Below, piece by piece: positions 1 through 3,756 of a stretch of 5,657 nucleotides of DNA. Under the pieces are notes generated by a model. The model made no database searches. It worked only from the letters and a program-made list of their open reading frames with translations, and was not told the origin of the DNA. Origin of the DNA: Methanomicrobiales archaeon (GTDB lineage: Archaea > Halobacteriota > Methanomicrobia > Methanomicrobiales > Methanoculleaceae); assembly GCA_019136335.1 (NCBI GenBank), contig JAGVUK010000164.1, forward strand, positions 1 through 5,657, given 5' to 3'. How positions within the stretch are numbered: position 1 is the first letter of the stretch; each line of letters starts with the position of its first letter. Position numbers and translations under genes: made by a program.

Positions 1-503
1 AGCCCTCCTGCGAGTATTACAGGGATTGCTGAGTTTGCCACAATCTGTGCACTGATATTCCAGTCGTGAGGGATCCCCGTCCCCCCGATTCGCTCTCTGG
101 TCCTGGAGTCGAGGATGAGGGCATCGGCGTAGGGCTCGTAGCGTTTCGCGGTTCTGATGGCCGACTCGTCCGTCACGTGAACGGCCTTCACGATCTTCAG
201 GTACGGGAGAGCATCGCGGATGACAGGTATCCCGGACGGCTCGACAGTGTCCTGGATCTGCAGCGTCGTGCAGCGCGAATCTCTCACCAGCCTGATGAGG
301 TCCTCCGTCTCCCGCAGGTGGGTGACTGCGACCGGTTCGATGAACGGCGGGAGCTCTCGTATCATCTCCGCCGCTTCTGCCGGGGTTACGACATCGGCGC
401 TCTGGTAGGTCACGCCCATGATGAAACCCACGGCATCGCAGCCTGCATCGATTGCACACCGCATATCCGCAAGGCTCGCCGTCCCGCAGAATTTGACACG
501 CAT
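1..503 (-). CDS. TrpF-family (phosphoribosylanthranilate isomerase-like) TIM-barrel protein, 3' end beyond window
   Basis: The first 167 residues are visible; the gene continues past the left edge. The family isomerises N-(5'-phosphoribosyl)anthranilate in tryptophan synthesis (cytoplasmic (beta/alpha)8 barrel). Seen: N-terminal MRVKFCG with C6 at the general-base position, GCDAVGF at 21-27, ALILDS with D132 at the general-acid position, GGTG at 140-143 followed by DW at 147-148, and VILAGG at 162-167, the phosphate-binding end. Odd: the loop that normally carries S-x-R (the Arg that contacts anthranilate's carboxylate) reads YQSADVVTP with no Arg, and the usual QLHG motif reads LQIQD at 81-85. 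The fold and family are clear, but true PRA isomerase activity is doubtful, so I give no trpF symbol. The ATG shares its A with the stop of the upstream HicB-like gene (TGATG), and no strong ribosome binding site precedes it, which suggests coupled translation. Confidence 0.82.
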   Translation of the reverse strand, partial: MRVKFCGTASLADMRCAIDAGCDAVGFIMGVTYQSADVVTPAEAAEMIRELPPFIEPVAVTHLRETEDLIRLVRDSRCTTLQIQDTVEPSGIPVIRDALPYLKIVKAVHVTDESAIRTAKRYEPYADALILDSRTRERIGGTGIPHDWNISAQIVANSAIPVILAGG

Positions 504-814
504 CAGATTCTCTTTGTCGTTAGGGGAGATGGAATATCCGCAGAGGCGACGATCACCCGGTGCATCCGTAGCGACAGATGATTCAGTTGTAGAGGGTGTA
601 AGAAAAGTTGCTCGAAGTGCTCCCGGCCGCTCGGCTCCGGGATCTCCCGTCCCTCCTTCCGGGCGGTATCGAGCCGGAGGTCGATAGCCACCCTCACTTC
701 GGAGAGCGCCTCCTCTTCGGTCTCGCCGAACGTGGAACACCCCGGATGTTCCGGGACGACGGCGATGAACCCCTCATCCTCGTTGCTCGGGACGATCCGG
801 ATCGAATAGGTCAT
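503..814 (-). CDS. HicB-like (UPF0150) small protein, orphan antitoxin-type domain
   Basis: 103 residues. Residues 1-62 match the HicB-like partial RNase H fold: a first strand MTYSIRIVP, then DEGFIAVVPEHPGC at 13-26, GETEEEAL at 30-37, a helix through SEVRVAIDLRLDTARKEG, and the common ending GREIPEP at 55-61. In classical systems HicB neutralises the HicA mRNA interferase, but no HicA-type gene (small dsRBD-like protein with a catalytic His) is adjacent here. It also lacks an obvious C-terminal DNA-binding domain. The last ~40 residues do not resemble the family and may be poorly conserved or the result of a frameshift. The ATG overlaps the hepT stop (ATGA) and the TGA overlaps the next gene's ATG, so it sits tightly inside the operon. 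A weak purine-rich stretch (GAGGCAGG) precedes the start. Family call is good; role is unknown. Confidence 0.8.
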   Translation of the reverse strand: MTYSIRIVPSNEDEGFIAVVPEHPGCSTFGETEEEALSEVRVAIDLRLDTARKEGREIPEPSGREHFEQLFLHPLQLNHLSLRMHRVIVASADIPSPLTTKRI

Positions 815-1170
815 CGGCTGCCTGCCTCTTCGGCGAGCAACGCCGAATAGATTGCCCGTATCTTCGGTTCAACCGCCGGAACCTCATTCTGCACCACATC
901 CAGGACGATCTCCCACCTGACGCTGAAGTAACCGTGGATCAGCCTATCCCGCATCCTCGCCATACTGTTCCAGGGAATGTCGGGATACCGTGCCCTGACC
1001 CCCGAGGAGAGGTTCTTCGACGCCTCCCCGATGACCTCAAGGCTCCGGAGAACCGATCGCTTCATCATCTCATCCTGGACGATCTCCTCGAAAGAGCGGC
1101 CGGAAAAATAGGTCTGGAGAAACTCCATCTCCTCGAGGATGTGGGCGAGGTACACGGAGTCACGCTTCAC
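811..1170 (-). CDS. hepT: HepT-like HEPN ribonuclease toxin (DUF86)
   Basis: 119 residues from a GTG start, all-helical HEPN protein. The catalytic motif RX4HXY is intact: R74-D-R-L-I-H79-G-Y81. Other family hallmarks are VKRDSVYLAHILEEM at the N-terminus, SFEEI at 26-30, RSLEVIGEASKNL at 42-54, YPDIPWNSMARMRDR at 62-76 and a C-terminal helix ending in EAGSR. In the characterised MntA-HepT type VII system, HepT cuts RNA and is silenced when MntA AMPylates the Tyr of RX4HXY, which is present here. Start choice: the reading frame is open further upstream, but homologues begin at (V/M)KRD, and GAGGTG lies 5 nt before this GTG. It overlaps the end of mntA by 11 bp and the HicB-like ATG by 4 bp. 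Length is normal for the family and no inactivating change is seen. Confidence 0.9.
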   Translation of the reverse strand: MKRDSVYLAHILEEMEFLQTYFSGRSFEEIVQDEMMKRSVLRSLEVIGEASKNLSSGVRARYPDIPWNSMARMRDRLIHGYFSVRWEIVLDVVQNEVPAVEPKIRAIYSALLAEEAGSR

Positions 1171-1480
1171 ACCAGACCACCTCGCTCTCCACATCCTGCC
1201 GGATGAGAGGATCGATCCCCCCGACGGTGAGCAGGTCGACCTTCCGCCCATAGAGATCCTCCAGGAAATCGACGAGCGCAATGAAGTTCCGGAATGTAAG
1301 GTGGTCCGGTGACAGCTCGACCAGCACATCCACATCGCTCCCCGGCCGGTCTTCACCCCGGGCGGTCGACCCGAAGATGCCGATCTTCGTCACGCCGAAC
1401 CGCTCCCGGAGCAGCGGGAGCACTTCTTCGAGCCGGGCGACAAAGATGCTCTTCTCCTCACACTGTACCCGGGCGTCCAT
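1160..1480 (-). CDS. mntA: MntA-like minimal nucleotidyltransferase antitoxin
   Basis: 106 residues, a stand-alone pol-beta-type nucleotidyltransferase domain. The catalytic signature GS-x10-DxD is complete: IGIFGS with G37-S38, then GSDVDVLVEL with D49 and D51; the third acidic residue is probably D82 in GRKVDLLT. These residues bind Mg-ATP; in the characterised system the enzyme transfers AMP onto the partner HepT and so disables it. It is encoded directly before hepT with an 11-bp overlap, the usual arrangement of the pair. I chose the ATG that gives MDARVQCEE because an AGGAGG lies upstream, though 14 nt away, which is long. A GTG 63 bp further upstream (1543) is open in frame but falls in the loop of a hairpin and has no ribosome binding site. 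Confidence 0.9.
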   Translation of the reverse strand: MDARVQCEEKSIFVARLEEVLPLLRERFGVTKIGIFGSTARGEDRPGSDVDVLVELSPDHLTFRNFIALVDFLEDLYGRKVDLLTVGGIDPLIRQDVESEVVWCEA

Positions 1481-1494
1481 ACGGGTTCTGCTCG

Positions 1495-1500
1495 CCTCCT
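1495..1500 (-). promoter_or_regulatory. Shine-Dalgarno AGGAGG before mntA
   Basis: A perfect AGGAGG on the minus strand, 14 nt before the mntA ATG. The spacing is longer than usual, but it is the only strong ribosome binding site in the interval, and it supports the 106-aa form over the longer GTG-initiated form. Confidence 0.5.
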
Positions 1501-1533
1501 GATCGTACCTGGGGGTGAGGAGATGATGAAGAT

Positions 1534-1549
1534 TGCCCCTCACGGGGCA
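1534..1549. repeat. Perfect inverted repeat (6-bp arms, 4-nt loop) between small ORF and mntA
   Basis: TGCCCC-TCAC-GGGGCA on the plus strand; the minus-strand transcript would form a GC-rich hairpin with loop GTGA. It lies 13 nt after the small ORF's stop and 54 nt before the mntA start. No T-run follows it on the minus strand, so it is not a clear terminator. It could be an RNA processing or attenuation element, or an operator for a toxin-antitoxin protein. Function is inference only. Confidence 0.4.
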
Positions 1550-1561
1550 GGGGGATGAGCA

Positions 1562-1693
1562 TCAGAACTCACCCTTCTGCTTCTTCTCCTCGATCAACTC
1601 GTTGAGCAACTTCCGCACGAGTTCGGAGTTGTCGAGCACGGCCTTGCCCATCACCTCCTGCACATCCTCCTCGCCGCCGGTGAACGCTTTCAT
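1562..1693 (-). CDS. Small 43-aa protein of unknown function, first cistron of the MNT/HEPN operon
   Basis: I do not recognise this protein. It begins MKAFTGGEEDVQEVM and continues with a charged, probably amphipathic helical stretch (NSELVRKLLNELIEEKK at 23-39), ending KGEF; no signal peptide, membrane segment or cysteine is seen. The reading frame stays open upstream through the tRNA gene, but this ATG is the sensible start: a TTTTTA box A is centred about 25 bp before it, the spacing expected for a leaderless archaeal transcript, and no ribosome binding site is needed. It is the same strand as mntA, 81 bp upstream, and no better promoter is seen between them, so it may be co-transcribed with the toxin-antitoxin genes. 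It could be a genuine microprotein or a remnant of a longer gene. Confidence 0.5.
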   Translation of the reverse strand: MKAFTGGEEDVQEVMGKAVLDNSELVRKLLNELIEEKKQKGEF

Positions 1694-1713
1694 GCAAGGG
1701 AGGTCAGAATAGA

Positions 1714-1722
1714 GGTAAAAAG
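1714..1722 (-). promoter_or_regulatory. Archaeal box A (TATA) for the small ORF / MNT-HEPN operon
   Basis: CTTTTTACC on the minus strand, centred about 25 bp before the ATG of the 43-aa ORF. This spacing would put the transcription start at or next to the start codon. It may drive the whole minus-strand operon down to the TrpF-like gene, since no other T/A-rich element is seen before mntA. Confidence 0.45.
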
Positions 1723-1746
1723 CGTTTGCTGACAGATCTGAACTTG

Positions 1747-1751
1747 AAAAA
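1747..1751 (-). terminator. T-tract after tRNA-Phe
   Basis: Five consecutive T on the minus strand (CTGTTTTTCAAG), starting 6 nt after the tRNA discriminator base. Archaeal RNA polymerase often terminates at short T-runs without a hairpin, so this could end the tRNA transcript before the small ORF's promoter. Confidence 0.4.
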
Positions 1752-1756
1752 CAGAG

Positions 1757-1830
1757 TGCCCCCGCCCGGATTTGAACCGGGGACAACCAGATCTTCAGTC
1801 TGGCGCTCTCCCAGTCTGAGCTACAGGGGC
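1757..1830 (-). tRNA. tRNA-Phe (anticodon GAA)
   Basis: A complete 74-nt cloverleaf on the minus strand. Acceptor stem GCCCCTG pairs with CGGGGGC (one T-G wobble), D stem GCTC/GAGC, anticodon stem CCAGA/TCTGG around loop CTGAAGA giving anticodon GAA, five-base variable loop, T stem CCCGG/CCGGG with loop TTCAAAT, and discriminator A. The 3' CCA is not encoded and must be added after transcription. No intron is present. It decodes UUC and UUU. A box A lies about 34 bp upstream and a T-tract just downstream, so it looks like a single-gene transcription unit. Confidence 0.97.
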
Positions 1831-1859
1831 TTCTGCCTTACAATGTTGTCTGTTGTCCC

Positions 1860-1868
1860 TAATAAATT
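1860..1868 (-). promoter_or_regulatory. Box A promoter for tRNA-Phe
   Basis: AATTTATTA on the minus strand, the most A/T-rich spot of the surrounding GC-rich gap, centred about 34 bp before the mature tRNA 5' end. With the usual ~26-bp offset, transcription would begin some 8 nt before the tRNA, leaving a short leader for RNase P. Confidence 0.55.
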
Positions 1869-1931
1869 CTGTGCTCCGGGAGCGGCAGCCCTTCGCACCC
1901 GGCGGCGAGACGGCAACGGGCACGGAGCCGC

Positions 1932-1940
1932 CTTTTTATC
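1932..1940 (+). promoter_or_regulatory. Box A promoter for the DHH phosphoesterase gene
   Basis: CTTTTTATC on the plus strand, centred 29 bp before the ATG, which predicts a transcript with a leader of only a few nucleotides. No Shine-Dalgarno sequence lies before the ATG, in agreement with leaderless or near-leaderless translation. The rest of the 134-bp gap back to the tRNA holds nothing else I can support. Confidence 0.55.
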
Positions 1941-1964
1941 TCATCCCACACCGATATATGAACA

Positions 1965-2939
1965 ATGGACCGGAGTGATCAGAAGTCGGACTCCCGGGGC
2001 ACGAACCTCATGCAGGCGCTCTCCGGGAGGACGGCGACCGTCGTACACCTCACGCACAACGACCTCGACGCCGTCGGGAGCGACGCCATCCACCGGAGGG
2101 TCTACGGGGACGTCTTCACCGTCTGGTCCCCGGTCGGGAAGTTCCTCGCGAACCTCGACGCCGTGGCCGGCTCCCCGGGGCGGGGCGACCTCCTCAGCAT
2201 ATCGGACATCGGCTACCAGCAGGGCGTCGAACAGCGGCTCGCCAAAGCCCGGTCGAACGGGTGGCGGATCGAGTGGCGGGACCACCACCGCTGGAAGGAC
2301 GAGGAGGCCCGGGCCGTTGATGCGAAGACAAGCCTCCTTTGCATCGACACCGGCACCTGCGCGACCGGGATCGTCGCCCGCGACCTTGCCGCAGGCGACG
2401 CAGTAGCCGCGGAGATTGCGCGGGTCGTCTGCGACTACGACCTCTGGAAGCACCAGGACCCCCGGTCGAAGATGCTCGGCCAGGTGGTGATGCGGAAAGG
2501 CTACCGGGAGTACGTCCGCGACAACCTCGTCCGGGGCACCATCGTCGACGCGAAGGTGGAGAGCGAGTACGCCGGGATCGTCCGGGAGATGGAGCGCGAC
2601 ATCAGAAAGAGCATCCGGCACACCACCATCATCGAGAACGGCCGCTACCGGATAGCCTTCACCCCCCTCTACGGCTACCCGAGCGAGACCGCCCACGCCA
2701 TCCGCGACGAGCTCGGCACCGACATCGAGGTCGTCGTCTCCGGGAACGGCCGGATCTCCATCCGCTCCGTCCCCCCGATCAGCCACCTCATCGCCCGCGA
2801 GTTCTCCGGCGGCGGCCACCCCCACGCGGCGGGGGGCACGTTTACGTTCAACCTCCTCGACCGCCTCCTCTTCTGGCTCGTCAAACGGAACCGCCACTAC
2901 CGCCGCCTTGCGGATGCGGCGGAGTCTATCGGAGGATGA
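1965..2939 (+). CDS. DHH-DHHA1 family phosphoesterase (NrnA/RecJ-like)
   Basis: 324 residues with the two-domain DHH-DHHA1 layout. The N-terminal DHH domain has motif I THNDLDAVGSD (H31, D33, D35), motif II ISDIGY (D81), motif III WRDHHRW (D106-H107-H108) and motif IV VCDYDLW (D157), the residues that hold two Mn/Mg ions. The C-terminal DHHA1 domain has the substrate-binding GGGHPHAAGG at 282-291. Such proteins hydrolyse phosphodiester bonds in short oligonucleotides (nanoRNase/pAp phosphatase), cyclic dinucleotides or single-stranded nucleic acid; the substrate cannot be told here. All metal ligands are present, so it should be active. It is too short for full bacterial RecJ and shows no transmembrane segment or CBS domain. 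The start is supported by the box A spacing; Met16 is a possible shorter start. Its last 14 bp overlap the convergent gene. Confidence 0.9.
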   Translation: MDRSDQKSDSRGTNLMQALSGRTATVVHLTHNDLDAVGSDAIHRRVYGDVFTVWSPVGKFLANLDAVAGSPGRGDLLSISDIGYQQGVEQRLAKARSNGWRIEWRDHHRWKDEEARAVDAKTSLLCIDTGTCATGIVARDLAAGDAVAAEIARVVCDYDLWKHQDPRSKMLGQVVMRKGYREYVRDNLVRGTIVDAKVESEYAGIVREMERDIRKSIRHTTIIENGRYRIAFTPLYGYPSETAHAIRDELGTDIEVVVSGNGRISIRSVPPISHLIAREFSGGGHPHAAGGTFTFNLLDRLLFWLVKRNRHYRRLADAAESIGG

Positions 2940-3714
2940 ACGCCCGGTCGACGAGGCGCTCCCAGTAGTCCGGGCAGCCCTCCCCGGGGCAGTAACCGCC
3001 GACCTCGAGCTTATCCGGGTCAACGAGCGCCGTGGCGGCAAGAAGGTCCTCCGCCTCCGGGTCGAGCAGGACCAGTTTCCGGACGCGGAACCGCTCCATC
3101 AGGTCCGCCGCCCGGTCGAGGTCGCCTGCCGGGAGGATGAGGTCGCCCTGGTACTCGAGCAGGAGTTCAAGGTCGAACCTCCCGGGGTTCCTCGGGAAGA
3201 AGACGATCTTATTGCCGGCAAGCCGCTCGAGCTCAATCTCGTCCGCCCGGTCGGCCACGAGGACGTGCCCCCGCACGCCCAGATCGCGCATCTCCCGCGC
3301 GAGCCGGGCATATCCGGCCGCGACCATCCCGGAGAACTCCTCCTCGTCCCCGATGTAAGCGTCGCGAAACCCGAGCATGTGGGGGGCGGGGAGGGAGAAC
3401 CATGCCTCTTTCCGCCTCGCCCTGACGTAGCGGGCATCCGCGGCCAGGGCGGACGGGTCGACGCCCGGCTCATTGACGAGCACCCCGTCCGCCATCCCCG
3501 TGAAGGCTTCCCGCCACCGCTCACCGTAAAAGACGCCGCCGGCCGCGGGCACCGCCACGCCCTCCTGGGCGCCGAGCGAGCGGGCGAGCCGGTAGGTCGT
3601 GAGGTCCGCCTCCTCTCCCCTCATGCCTTTCAGCCACTCCGCAACCTCCGGGACCGCGGGCATCCCGACCTCGGAGCCGAAGGACCTGACCGGTATCGTA
3701 ATCCGTCGTGCCAT
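2926..3714 (-). CDS. Uncharacterised 262-aa protein, divergent from metG
   Basis: I do not recognise this family. The frame is open for 262 residues with archaeal-like acidic/basic composition, uses GC-rich third positions as neighbouring genes do, and fills the space between two well-supported genes exactly, so I take it as real. Visible parts: an N-terminal region with EVAEWLKGMRGEE at 23-35; a central segment RRKEAWFSLPAPHMLGFRDAY at 100-120 that begins like a substrate or nucleic-acid contact region; alternating strand/helix pattern from GHVLVADRADEIELERL (149-165) through RKLVLLDPEAEDLLA (212-226), suggestive of an alpha/beta fold; and a C-terminal CPGEGC (C242 and C247, the only cysteines). 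No signal peptide, membrane segment or classical catalytic motif is seen. The ATG at 3714 has no ribosome binding site. Overlapping antisense frames in the same stretch look like shadows. Confidence 0.72.
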   Translation of the reverse strand: MARRITIPVRSFGSEVGMPAVPEVAEWLKGMRGEEADLTTYRLARSLGAQEGVAVPAAGGVFYGERWREAFTGMADGVLVNEPGVDPSALAADARYVRARRKEAWFSLPAPHMLGFRDAYIGDEEEFSGMVAAGYARLAREMRDLGVRGHVLVADRADEIELERLAGNKIVFFPRNPGRFDLELLLEYQGDLILPAGDLDRAADLMERFRVRKLVLLDPEAEDLLAATALVDPDKLEVGGYCPGEGCPDYWERLVDRAFILR

Positions 3715-3724
3715 GCGCTGGTGT

Positions 3725-3732
3725 CTTTATTA
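3725..3732 (+). promoter_or_regulatory. Box A promoter for metG
   Basis: CTTTATTA on the plus strand, centred about 28 bp before the metG ATG, predicting a start of transcription within a few nucleotides of the start codon. The element lies in the 42-bp gap shared with the divergent 262-aa gene. Confidence 0.55.
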
Positions 3733-3747
3733 GCATCGCAACCAGAG

Positions 3748-3755
3748 TAGATAAG
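3748..3755 (-). promoter_or_regulatory. Possible box A for the 262-aa gene
   Basis: CTTATCTA on the minus strand, centred about 37 bp before the ATG at 3714, which would give a leader of roughly 10 nt. It is a poor match, but is the only T/A-rich element in the gap with workable spacing for this strand; it would coincide with the predicted metG transcription start. Confidence 0.25.
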
Positions 3756-3756
3756 G

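Noticed and set aside
1160..1543. A longer, GTG-started 127-aa MntA
   Set aside because: The extra 21 residues (MRGNLHHLLTPRY...) do not look like the family, the GTG lies in a hairpin loop without a ribosome binding site, and the internal ATG at 1480 has an AGGAGG upstream.
1458..1562. A 34-aa minus-strand ORF starting at a TGATG junction with the small ORF's stop
   Set aside because: It is S/P/G-rich, has no support from composition or a ribosome binding site, and runs across the mntA start in another frame.
1876..1886. Short palindrome GCTCCGGGAGC in the gap before the DHH gene
   Set aside because: Five-base arms around one base are common by chance in GC-rich DNA and nothing links it to either promoter.
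1726..2406. A 226-aa plus-strand open frame starting before the tRNA
   Set aside because: It reads through the tRNA-Phe gene and then in a wrong frame of the DHH gene, giving S/T/G/P-rich low-complexity sequence.
1941..3041. A 366-aa open frame on the minus strand opposite the DHH gene
   Set aside because: The plus-strand frame has all DHH/DHHA1 motifs; the antisense product is a V/D/P/A-rich shadow with no recognisable domain and would also run into the gene at 2926-3714.
2908..3750. A 280-aa plus-strand open frame opposite the 262-aa gene
   Set aside because: Considered as the true gene here, but its product is rich in R, P, E and V with no fold-like pattern, it overlaps the DHH 3' end on the same strand and would end inside the metG promoter. 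The minus-strand frame is a better protein.
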